Positions 1 to 11,128 of a stretch of 62,704 nt of DNA are shown here, one piece after another. Position numbers and translations under genes: made by a program. Every line of letters starts with the position of its first letter. Position 1 is the stretch's first letter. A model generated the notes under the pieces. The model made no database searches, was not told the origin of the DNA, and worked only from the letters and a program-made list of their open reading frames with translations. Origin of the DNA: Deinococcus marmoris DSM 12784 (GTDB lineage: Bacteria > Deinococcota > Deinococci > Deinococcales > Deinococcaceae); NCBI RefSeq assembly GCF_000701405.1, contig NZ_JNIV01000012.1, forward strand, positions 1 through 62,704, read 5' to 3'.

Positions 1-32
1 ACCATTTTGGGACTTTGAACATCTCCAAATGG

Positions 33-72
33 TTTCAGGCGGCGCTGAGATTTCTCTCAGCGCCGCCTGAAA
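33..72. repeat. Perfect 18-bp inverted repeat (strong hairpin)
   Basis: TTTCAGGCGGCGCTGAGA at 33-50 is followed, after the 4-base loop TTTC, by its exact reverse complement at 55-72. It lies just past the stop codon of the topoisomerase gene, so it may end that transcript. There is no run of T after the stem on either strand, so a classical intrinsic terminator is not certain. Bases 1-32 and 73-119 show no gene. Confidence 0.7.
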
Positions 73-119
73 AAATGGACAAAGTCGAACTTAGCAAATA
101 ACTTGATCGGAGTTGGTCT

Positions 120-3454
<3,335 letters not shown>

Positions 3455-3480
3455 GCCGCAGTCTTATGCAAGGCTGCGGC
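3455..3480. promoter_or_regulatory. Inverted repeat over the photolyase-UDG promoter
   Basis: GCCGCAG (3455-3461) and CTGCGGC (3474-3480) flank a 12-base spacer that holds the probable -10 box for the leftward gene starting at 3454. Because a leaderless transcript would begin at about the GTG, a protein binding this palindrome would block initiation. Operator function is inferred from position only. Confidence 0.35.
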
Positions 3481-3530
3481 GTGGACGGTAAGAAGAGACG
3501 GGTTGGAGCTTTGGGAAACCTGAAGGCGGC

Positions 3531-4786
<1,256 letters not shown>

Positions 4787-5008
4787 GGTGTGTAGCGTAA
4801 GGCATCGGCAGGTTGCCGGGTGACCCCTTGCTCTAGAGGAGCATTATCCACGCTTGCGGCGCGGAAGCGTCCGCCCCGGCTCACGTTCTCGCAAACGGCG
4901 GACGGCTGATCAACATTCGGCTCAATCCGCTCCAGCACTTGCCACGCTGGAATCTGAATCGCCACCACCTTCAGCGCCGAGCTGGCCCCAAGACGCGCCA
5001 CATGAAAA
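4787..5008. promoter_or_regulatory. carA upstream region
   Basis: Beyond the TACGCT -10 box at 4794-4799 (leftward), this stretch has no convincing gene. Another possible leftward -10, GATAAT, lies around 4843-4850. No PyrR-type attenuator with a poly-T terminator is visible. Confidence 0.35.
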
Positions 5009-5048
5009 GCCCCATCCAATCACCGTTTGACCGGGCACAGGATGGGGC
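5005..5048 (-). terminator. Intrinsic terminator after ctaG
   Basis: Reading leftward, GCCCCATCC (5048-5040) pairs with GGATGGGGC (5017-5009), followed by TTTT (5008-5005). It closes the copper/oxidase assembly operon just past the ctaG stop. Confidence 0.6.
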
Positions 5049-5062
5049 AAGAGTGGCTGCCC

Positions 5063-5899
5063 TCAGGTGGGCGGCATCGCCTCGTCGCCCCCGGTCAGTT
5101 CCACCAGCCACTGGAACAACTGGATAAACGCCAGCGCCAGCGCCGGAATCCCGGCCAGCATCATGATCCAGCCCGAGAGCTGCTGGTTTTGCAGCGGCGA
5201 GAGGTTCCACAGGCACAGCGCGTTGACGTAGGGCGTGTACAGCACATTCGGCGCGTACAGCCACACCGAGGCCACCGCCATCATGGGCAGCGCCGCCAGC
5301 AGGCCGAAGCCCCCGCGCGATCCCATTCCGGCGGGCTGCACGTTCGGCAGCGGGCGGAGAATGACGCTCCAGACCAGCAGGCTGCTCAGCAGGTACAGCG
5401 CGGGCAGCAGCGCGGCGGCGGTGTTGGTCACCACGCTGGCGTTGAACCCGGCGGGCACATTCCAGAAGATGATCACAGCGGCCCACACCGCCAGCGCCAC
5501 CCACGGATCGAGCAGCACGCCCAGTACGCGGGCTGCCGCGCCGCGCGGGTTGATCTTCACGCCGCGCGGAATGCCCAGCACCAGCAGCGGCGGCACGATC
5601 TCGGCCAGCAGCATCAGGCGGCCCATGTACAGCGCCATGCTGCTGCCAGTCAGGGTGGCGGCGCGGCTCTGCGTGGTCATCAGGAGCAGCACCATGCCCA
5701 GCGCGAACAGCACGGCCCGCCAGACCGGCCAGCGGGCACGGCCCTCGGCGCTGCGACGCGACACGATAAAGCGCCAGACGTAATATCCAGCCACCAGCAG
5801 CGTGGGAATCAGGAACACCAGATCGGGGGCCGGGATCAGCAGATCGGTCAGCGTGGGATCGAGGTTGATGGAGCCGGGAACCGTGACGGGGGCGCTCAT
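5063..5899 (-). CDS. ctaG: Cytochrome c oxidase assembly factor CtaG (caa3 type)
   Basis: A 278-residue polytopic membrane protein of the caa3_CtaG family, needed for assembly of the CuB/haem a3 centre of caa3-type oxidase. About seven hydrophobic segments are visible, with RLMLLAEIVPPLLVLGIPRG and AALYMGR-like stretches (TGSSMALYMGR) typical of the family. It is the last gene of the PCu(A)C-SCO1-CtaG group, 40 bases after the SCO1 stop. No strong ribosome binding site precedes the ATG. The neighbourhood of two copper-delivery proteins supports a role in copper insertion. Confidence 0.88.
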   Translation of the reverse strand: MSAPVTVPGSINLDPTLTDLLIPAPDLVFLIPTLLVAGYYVWRFIVSRRSAEGRARWPVWRAVLFALGMVLLLMTTQSRAATLTGSSMALYMGRLMLLAEIVPPLLVLGIPRGVKINPRGAAARVLGVLLDPWVALAVWAAVIIFWNVPAGFNASVVTNTAAALLPALYLLSSLLVWSVILRPLPNVQPAGMGSRGGFGLLAALPMMAVASVWLYAPNVLYTPYVNALCLWNLSPLQNQQLSGWIMMLAGIPALALAFIQLFQWLVELTGGDEAMPPT

Positions 5900-5938
5900 G
5901 GTGGTGTTCTCATTGCATCGTCCTCACAGTGTCAGCCT

Positions 5939-6604
5939 TCATGGGGAAGTCTCCAGCACATGCTGCACATCGGCCACCACGCGGTCCACCTGCGGCAACT
6001 GGGTGTAGTCCCACAACAGGCGCAACTTGCCGGAGCCGTCGATCAGGTACGTGGCGGTGGTGTGGTTCATCTGGTAGTCCGCGCCCTTCACTTCCGCCCG
6101 CTGATAGCCGACGCCGTAATCGCGGGCCACCTGACTCAGGGCGGGTTCGGGAATGTAGATGCCTGAAGCCTTGCCGAAATATTCCACGTAGGCCTTGAGG
6201 CGCTCAGGCGTGTCGCGGGCCGGGTCCACGCTGACCAGCACGGTCTGAAAACGCTCACGTTCACCCTCGGGCAGCGCCGCCTTGACCTTGTCCAGATACG
6301 CCAGGGTCAGCGGGCAGATGTTGGGGCAGTGCGTGAAGCCGAAGAACAGCGCCGTGACCTTGCCCCCCTGCCCCGGCACGAAGGCGTAGGGCTTGCCATC
6401 CTGATCGGTGCCCTTGAAGCCCGCCGCCGCCGTGTTGCCGTTGTAGGCGGTGCCGTAAAAGGGGTAGGGACTCTTGAGCCGCGCGAAGACCCAGGCCGCG
6501 CCCAGCAGCAGGCCCACGGCCACCACGGCCAGCAGCGCCGACACGTACCACGGACGGCGGGCCGGACCCGTCTGAATCTCGGAGGTGACAGGCAGTTCGG
6601 TCAT
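5939..6604 (-). CDS. SCO1/SenC copper chaperone for cytochrome oxidase
   Basis: A membrane-anchored thioredoxin-fold protein that delivers copper to the CuA site of cytochrome c oxidase. An N-terminal segment (VSALLAVVAVGLLLGAAWVF) anchors it. The copper ligands are in FTHCPNICPLTLAYL (CxxxC) and the distal His in MNHTTATYLID. The start at 6604 (MTELPVTSE) is chosen because it begins four bases after the stop of the upstream copper chaperone gene and has AGGAAG upstream; the longer frame from 6661 would overlap that gene. Confidence 0.93.
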   Translation of the reverse strand: MTELPVTSEIQTGPARRPWYVSALLAVVAVGLLLGAAWVFARLKSPYPFYGTAYNGNTAAAGFKGTDQDGKPYAFVPGQGGKVTALFFGFTHCPNICPLTLAYLDKVKAALPEGERERFQTVLVSVDPARDTPERLKAYVEYFGKASGIYIPEPALSQVARDYGVGYQRAEVKGADYQMNHTTATYLIDGSGKLRLLWDYTQLPQVDRVVADVQHVLETSP

Positions 6605-6608
6605 CCGC

Positions 6609-7124
6609 TCAGGGCTTCCTGACGGTGGCCTTGAGGGCGAAGGTCCGTCCGTCCCTGGCACTCAGGGTCAGGGTCAGCGTTTCGCCGATCTTCAGCGGAC
6701 GCCTGAGCTTCATCAGCATCAGATGATCGCCCGTGTCGCTCAGGACCAGCTTTCCCCCGGCGGGAATGGTCAGGGTCTGGGCCATGCTCATGCCCTGCAT
6801 TCCGCCCGCAGCCTTCTTCGTGACCATCAACATGCCGTGACCGGCGACGGCGGCCCGCACGCCAGTGATGACAATCGGCGTCTTGCCGGTGTTCATCAGC
6901 GTGCCGAAAACGCTGGTTTCCGTGATGATCGGCGGCACGGCCACCACGGTGGCGTTCATGGCCCTGATCGGCAGCGTGCCAGTGGACTTCTGGGCCGCCG
7001 CAGCGGGCATGGGCATACTGTGATTCATTTGCTGGGCCATGACTGGGAGAATCAGGACGGACACGCCCAGCGCCGCAGCGAGGGCAGCGCCGAACAGCAT
7101 CCGGCGGGAGGTGGGGTAGGACAT
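6609..7124 (-). CDS. Periplasmic copper chaperone, PCu(A)C family
   Basis: A 171-residue secreted protein of the PCu(A)C (DUF461) family, which binds Cu(I) outside the membrane and supplies it to SCO or directly to CuA. The start at 7124 has AAGGAG eight bases before it and gives a signal peptide (RRMLFGAALAAALGVSVLILPVMA). The His/Met copper site is visible as HGMLMVTKKAAGGMQGM and DHLMLMKL. A His/Met stretch (MNHSMPMP) after the signal may add binding. A TAGACT box at 7210-7215 could be the operon promoter, leaving a leader of about 80 bases. It is first in the operon with SCO1 and ctaG. Confidence 0.9.
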   Translation of the reverse strand: MSYPTSRRMLFGAALAAALGVSVLILPVMAQQMNHSMPMPAAAAQKSTGTLPIRAMNATVVAVPPIITETSVFGTLMNTGKTPIVITGVRAAVAGHGMLMVTKKAAGGMQGMSMAQTLTIPAGGKLVLSDTGDHLMLMKLRRPLKIGETLTLTLSARDGRTFALKATVRKP

Positions 7125-7317
7125 GGGGCAACTCCTTGATGAATGTGTGGCGGCAGCGGCCAGCGAAAAACCCGCGCGGAGAGGGGAGCCGTCTGCCAGA
7201 GACAGGCGCAGTCTAGGCCACGCCGACAGGCTCAATTGTCCCCACTGTCTCCACCCTCAGCGTCTCCAGGCATCGGCGTTCCCGCAGCCGCAACGTTGCC
7301 GCCGTTCAGCCGCCGGG

Positions 7318-8448
7318 TTATCTGGAAGGAGTCAGTTCCAGCGGCGCAGCGCTGAAGGACCGGGCTTCACCGGTCAGATCGCTGGCCTGCACGTCGTCCA
7401 TGTTCATCCGGGCACGGCCTGCATCCTTGGCGCGGTACAGGCGACAGTCCGCCAGTTTCAGCAGCTCTGCCGCTTCCTGCGCCTCACTCGACAGCGCCGC
7501 ACCGATGCTGACCGTGACGCGGGGCAGGGCCTGCGGCCAGTCCTGCTCGGCCAGCGCGCGGTGAATGCGGGCGCAGATGTGTTCCAGCGCGGCGCGCTCG
7601 CCCGCAGCCACCAGCAGCACGAATTCCTCGCCGCCCCAGCGGACCGCCAGATCGCCGGACCGGGCGCAGGCCCGCAGCGTCTGCCCCACGGCCACCAGCA
7701 CCCGGTCCCCGGTGTCGTGGCCGTAGGCGTCATTGACCGCCTTGAACAGATCGACGTCGATCAGCAGGATGCCGATGGGCGCAGCCCTCTCTCCAGTGAT
7801 GGGCGGAGTGATGGCAGCAGCATGGGGCGCACTGGCCTGCGGACTGTAGTGGTCCTCCAGCCGCCGTTCCATCGAGCGGCGGTTGAGCAGCCCGGTCAGT
7901 GGATCGGTCAGGGCCAGATCCGCGTAACGGGCGGTGCGCGACAGTTCCTGCTGAAGCTGCCGCACGGTCACGGTCATCTGCCCGATCAGAAACAGCAGAA
8001 AGCCAGTGTACAGCAGCGGCACCGGATCGGTGGGCCAGCGGCTCAGCACCAGCGCAGCCAGAACCAGATACAGCACCCCGCCGCGCAGGGCGGCCTGTTT
8101 CAGCGGCAGCAGCCCGAACCACACCGCGAAAAAGAGCGGGACCGTCAGCGATTCCCGCGCGCCCAGGTCCAGGCCCCGGCTGGAGAAGTCCCACAGAAAA
8201 TAGCCCGCCCCGATGTTCGCGCACCACACCACCAGCGTATCCAGCCGCTGCGCCGAGACCCGGCGACTCAGGATGACGGGCAGCAGCGCGGCGCTCAGCA
8301 GGGCCACCGTTGCGGCCCGCCAGTTGCCCTGCGGCAATTCCCGTGTGGAAATAGCCGCATGAACCGCCACCGAACACGCGCACAGCACCAGATAGCCCCG
8401 CCGACGGGTGGCTTCCAGCAGCCGTTCGCGCAGGGCGTTCTCGGGCAT
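7318..8448 (-). CDS. Membrane diguanylate cyclase (GGDEF)
   Basis: A 376-residue protein with about six membrane segments in the first 170 residues and a C-terminal GGDEF domain that makes cyclic di-GMP from GTP. The domain opens with LALTDPLTGLLNRRSMERRL, has metal-binding IDVDLFKAVNDAYGHDTGD, and an intact active-site WGGEEF. No RxxD inhibitory site is obvious directly before GGEEF. The start at 8448 (MPENALRER) is chosen because TAGAAT lies seven bases upstream and overlaps the alternative ATG at 8457. The N-terminal ligand is unknown. Confidence 0.87.
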   Translation of the reverse strand: MPENALRERLLEATRRRGYLVLCACSVAVHAAISTRELPQGNWRAATVALLSAALLPVILSRRVSAQRLDTLVVWCANIGAGYFLWDFSSRGLDLGARESLTVPLFFAVWFGLLPLKQAALRGGVLYLVLAALVLSRWPTDPVPLLYTGFLLFLIGQMTVTVRQLQQELSRTARYADLALTDPLTGLLNRRSMERRLEDHYSPQASAPHAAAITPPITGERAAPIGILLIDVDLFKAVNDAYGHDTGDRVLVAVGQTLRACARSGDLAVRWGGEEFVLLVAAGERAALEHICARIHRALAEQDWPQALPRVTVSIGAALSSEAQEAAELLKLADCRLYRAKDAGRARMNMDDVQASDLTGEARSFSAAPLELTPSR

Positions 8449-8525
8449 CCAGCCCATTCTAGGAGCCTGTCCTTTATGACCGCTGCTACATTTGGCACAT
8501 CTCTTGACTTGGCCTTACGCCGATG

Positions 8526-9488
8526 CTAATCCAAAGGGGGCAGGACAGATAGAGAGGGGAGGGCCAGCTCGCGCTCCCAGGTGATCCACATGCGTTCCAC
8601 GCGGTAGCCCAGCCGGGTGTTCACGCGCAGCATCGGCAGGTTTAACACCGTGCCGCCGGTGCCCGCCTTCAGAAAGCCCTCGCCCGCAGCCCAGGCCAGC
8701 GCGCGGGCCTTGACCAGCGTCGCCAGCCCCCGTGAGCGGTGATCCGGGTGGGTGACGGTGTTCTCGCTCTCCACTTCAGATCCTTGCGGGGTCAGCCGGG
8801 TCAGGGCCACGATCTGGCCGCGCCAGCGCACCACGAACGCGGTTTCCTCGCGCACGATCATCTCGCGCAGTTCTGCTCGGGTCAGGGGATCAGGGATGGT
8901 GGTGGGGTTGCGCGGCGCGTCGGCCAGCCCGCGCCCATGCAGGACGTACAGAGCGGTCCAGTCGGCTTCCGGCGCACCGTTGGACAGTTGCTCCACCTCG
9001 TACCCCTGCAAAAAGAGGCGTTCTTCCAGAGGTTGAAAGGCGGCGAAATCAAATCCCTCCAGGTCCAGATGTGCGCCCCAGGATTGCCAGGCGTTGCGAA
9101 AGCCTGCCGCACCGAAAAAGTCCATCTGTTCACCAAAATCCTCGCGGGTCACGCCCAGCAGCCGTGAGAAACCGGGGGGCAGATCGGCCAGATGCGCCAG
9201 ATACAGCGGCGTAAAGGCGGCCCCGTCTCCGGCCAGATCCAGGCGCAGGGCATCAGGGGTGGCGTCTCCAAAGGGCAGCAGGTGGGCGGTGGCGATGACC
9301 TCTGTACCAGCCAGCGCGACGAGGCGACGGCGCAACGGATCGGCACTCTCGCGGAAGCGCTCCGGTGGGTAGGTCCAGTGACCGCGAACGCCGTCTGTGA
9401 CGAGGCGGGCAACGGCAGATGCGTCGGCATTCTGGAAAGGACGTAGCGTGAAACGGCCTCCAGGGGGGTGTTCGTGTGAATCGTTCAT
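8526..9488 (-). CDS. GNAT acetyltransferase, two domains
   Basis: About 320 residues with two GNAT-like halves: FTLRPFQNADASAVARLV opens the first, and the second contains VESENTVTHPDHRSRGLATLVKARALAWAAGEG, the acetyl-CoA binding loop (HRSRGLA). The enzyme should transfer an acetyl group to a small amine or protein; the substrate is unknown. The frame is open to 9881, but the start at 9488 has AGGA eight bases upstream and matches the domain border; the extension runs through the promoter region of the predicted small RNA. The second domain looks catalytic and the first degenerate. Confidence 0.8.
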   Translation of the reverse strand: MNDSHEHPPGGRFTLRPFQNADASAVARLVTDGVRGHWTYPPERFRESADPLRRRLVALAGTEVIATAHLLPFGDATPDALRLDLAGDGAAFTPLYLAHLADLPPGFSRLLGVTREDFGEQMDFFGAAGFRNAWQSWGAHLDLEGFDFAAFQPLEERLFLQGYEVEQLSNGAPEADWTALYVLHGRGLADAPRNPTTIPDPLTRAELREMIVREETAFVVRWRGQIVALTRLTPQGSEVESENTVTHPDHRSRGLATLVKARALAWAAGEGFLKAGTGGTVLNLPMLRVNTRLGYRVERMWITWERELALPSLSVLPPLD

Positions 9489-9543
9489 GCCGACATCCTG
9501 GCCGAAAGGCGGGTGGGGGGCGAATTTCCGCCCTAAGCCAAAT

Positions 9544-9566
9544 GGCGCATTTCCTGCATATGCGCC
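9544..9566. repeat. Short inverted repeat GGCGCAT/ATGCGCC
   Basis: GGCGCAT (9544-9550) and ATGCGCC (9560-9566) are separated by nine bases, upstream of the leftward GNAT gene and 86 bases before the rightward promoter. It may be an operator for either; nothing else supports this. Confidence 0.3.
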
Positions 9567-9651
9567 GGGTGAATACCGGCCTTCCTCTGTCCCCGACGCC
9601 GGGGCTGAATATCCAGACCACCTCATACTCAGTCTGCATACACAGACCAGC

Positions 9652-9680
9652 TTGACATGATTATGCTCTTGGCGTATTAT
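9652..9680 (+). promoter_or_regulatory. Near-consensus sigma-70-type promoter
   Basis: TTGACA (9652-9657), exactly 17 bases, TATTAT (9675-9680): the best full promoter in the window. Initiation would be near 9687. No protein start with a ribosome binding site follows for about 260 bases, while an intrinsic terminator lies about 120 bases downstream, pointing to a non-coding transcript. Confidence 0.75.
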
Positions 9681-9686
9681 GCCTAC

Positions 9687-9838
9687 ACCGGAACGGGAAC
9701 GCCGACAGCGTGTTCGCAGGCCAGCCCGGAGGAAGCCCCGCCTTCCCCCAGCTTCAGAAGCACAGATTTCTAAAACACGAGTCCACAGCAGGATCAAAGC
9801 AGGCCGCGCCCCCACTGACAGACAGGGGGCGCGGCTTT
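9687..9838 (+). ncRNA. Candidate small RNA gene
   Basis: A transcript of about 150 bases is bounded by a near-consensus promoter (9652-9680) and a GC-rich terminator (9803-9838). Internal pairing is plausible: CGTGTT near 9710 can pair with AACACG near 9775, and GCTTC-A-GAAGC forms a small hairpin between them. It does not show the SRP RNA tetraloop signature, the RNase P GAGGAAAGTCC, a tRNA T-arm, or tmRNA features that I can recognise. A 6S-like or Deinococcus-specific RNA is possible. The start is inferred from spacing to the -10 box. Short frames through it lack ribosome binding sites. Confidence 0.55.
9803..9838 (+). terminator. Intrinsic terminator of the candidate small RNA
   Basis: GCCGCGCCCCC (9803-9813) and GGGGGCGCGGC (9825-9835) form a perfect 11-bp stem with an 11-base loop, followed by TTTGT. 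The T run is short but the stem is very stable. Confidence 0.65.
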
Positions 9839-9950
9839 GTCGTGTCTCACATGCGTCAGGAGAAAGTGACCTCTCCCCCATTAGGCATGATGGCCTATGC
9901 CCGCCGTTTGCCTGCTACGCTCTGCCCATCACCGAAAAGGAGGTGCGCAT

Positions 9951-10079
9951 ATGACTGAAACCAACATCATCGATTTTCCGAAGGCCCAGAGGATAGGAAC
10001 CCCAGCCCCCGCAAATCGGAGTACTTTTGCTGATCCAAGACATATCGCCGCCTCCATATTCGGGCTACAACTGGCCTGA
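9951..10079 (+). CDS. 42-residue small protein, conserved function unknown
   Basis: ATG at 9951 is preceded by AAAAGGAGGT, a near-perfect Shine-Dalgarno sequence and the strongest in the window, and TACGCT (9916-9921) is a possible -10. The product begins MTETNIIDFPKAQRIG and ends IFGLQLA; no membrane segment or known domain is seen. It ends 27 bases before the RIO1 kinase start, so the two are probably co-transcribed. The unusually good ribosome binding site argues for a real, well-translated peptide. Confidence 0.6.
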   Translation: MTETNIIDFPKAQRIGTPAPANRSTFADPRHIAASIFGLQLA

Positions 10080-10106
10080 TCCCCGGCACAATTCACAGGG
10101 GCACCC

Positions 10107-11006
10107 ATGAACGCCCACTGGCTGACTGGTCTTGACGAGTCCGGCGAGCTGGAAGGCGCGGACACCCCGCCGGAGCGCCGCAGCAGGTTTAAAAAGAAGA
10201 GACTGCTGGGCCGCCGCAAGCTGGATGACCTGACCGCCGAGGACCCGGAAAACATCGCGGACGACACCATTCGCCGTCTGATCGACACCGGTCACATCAC
10301 GGAGATCGTGGCTGAACTCAAAAGCGGCAAGGAGGCCACCGCATACGTGGCCCGTGGCCCGCTCGGCTCCGTGCTGGTCAAGCTGTACCGCGAGTTGGAA
10401 GCCCGCAGTTTCAGGAATGACGCCGTGTACCGCGAGGGTCAGGTGGTTCTGGACGAACGGGCGAACCGGGCGATGCAGGGCCGCACAAAAAAGGGACTGG
10501 AAATGCTGCAAGCCGACTGGGTCAGCGCCGAGTACGCGCACCTGTGGACGCTGTGGCGTGCGGGTCTGAATGTGCCCGAACCGCTGGTGGGTCCAAACGT
10601 CAAAGCCTGCGCCGAAACCGTTCCCGCCGTCCTGATGCGCCTGATCGGCACTGAGGACGAGGTGGCCCCCCGCCTGAGCGAGGCCCGCCTGACCCCCGCA
10701 GAGGCGCGCAGCGCCTGGCAACAATCCGTGCAAGGGCTGGCCGACCTGCTGCGGCTGGGCTACGCGCACGGCGACTACAGCACCTACAACCTGCTGTGGT
10801 GGGAGAACACCGTGATCATCATCGACTTTCCGCAACTGACCACCCGCCAGAACCCCAACTTCCAGCAGTTGCTGCGCCGCGACGCCCAGAGTCTGGCCAC
10901 CAGCTTCCGCAAGCACGGCGTCCAGACCGATGGCGAGGCCACCCTGCGCGAGGTGCAGCGTCTGGTGCGCGGCAAGGGGCCGGAACCCAGGATCGTGCTG
11001 CCATGA
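10107..11006 (+). CDS. RIO1-family serine/threonine protein kinase
   Basis: A 299-residue atypical kinase. The RIO signature is clear: the ATP-binding loop SGKEATAYVARG, the lysine in VLVKLYR, the catalytic loop YAHGDYSTYNLLWW (Asp and Asn), and the metal-binding Asp in IIIDFPQL. The N-terminal 60 residues are charged and lack the archaeal/eukaryotic winged helix. In archaea and eukaryotes RIO1 acts in ribosome maturation; its bacterial targets are not established. The ribosome binding site is AGGGGC six bases before ATG. The 42-residue ORF lies directly upstream in the same direction. Confidence 0.9.
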   Translation: MNAHWLTGLDESGELEGADTPPERRSRFKKKRLLGRRKLDDLTAEDPENIADDTIRRLIDTGHITEIVAELKSGKEATAYVARGPLGSVLVKLYRELEARSFRNDAVYREGQVVLDERANRAMQGRTKKGLEMLQADWVSAEYAHLWTLWRAGLNVPEPLVGPNVKACAETVPAVLMRLIGTEDEVAPRLSEARLTPAEARSAWQQSVQGLADLLRLGYAHGDYSTYNLLWWENTVIIIDFPQLTTRQNPNFQQLLRRDAQSLATSFRKHGVQTDGEATLREVQRLVRGKGPEPRIVLP

Positions 11007-11128
11007 ACCGTGCGCACGAGACGCAGACCGGGGATAGCTGCTCCCCCGCCGTTCATCTGATGGGGGGTAAGGGACGCATACATCTAATGGCCGACTTATT
11101 TTCCCATCAGTTTCCCTATGATGTAAGA

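Noticed and set aside
2..86. Extra complementary pairs CCATTTT/AAAATGG and GACTTTG/CAAAGTC around the first hairpin
   Set aside because: The pairs cross each other and cannot both form around the stem; probably chance in a short AT-rich region.
8526..9881. Long version of the GNAT gene (451 codons)
   Set aside because: The N-terminal 131 codons are Arg/Ser-rich, run through the small RNA promoter, and lack start signals. The 9488 start matches the domain border.
10796..11128. N-terminal extension of the DUF3352-like gene
   Set aside because: It overlaps the RIO1 gene in another frame; a signal peptide and TATGAT box define the start at 11129.
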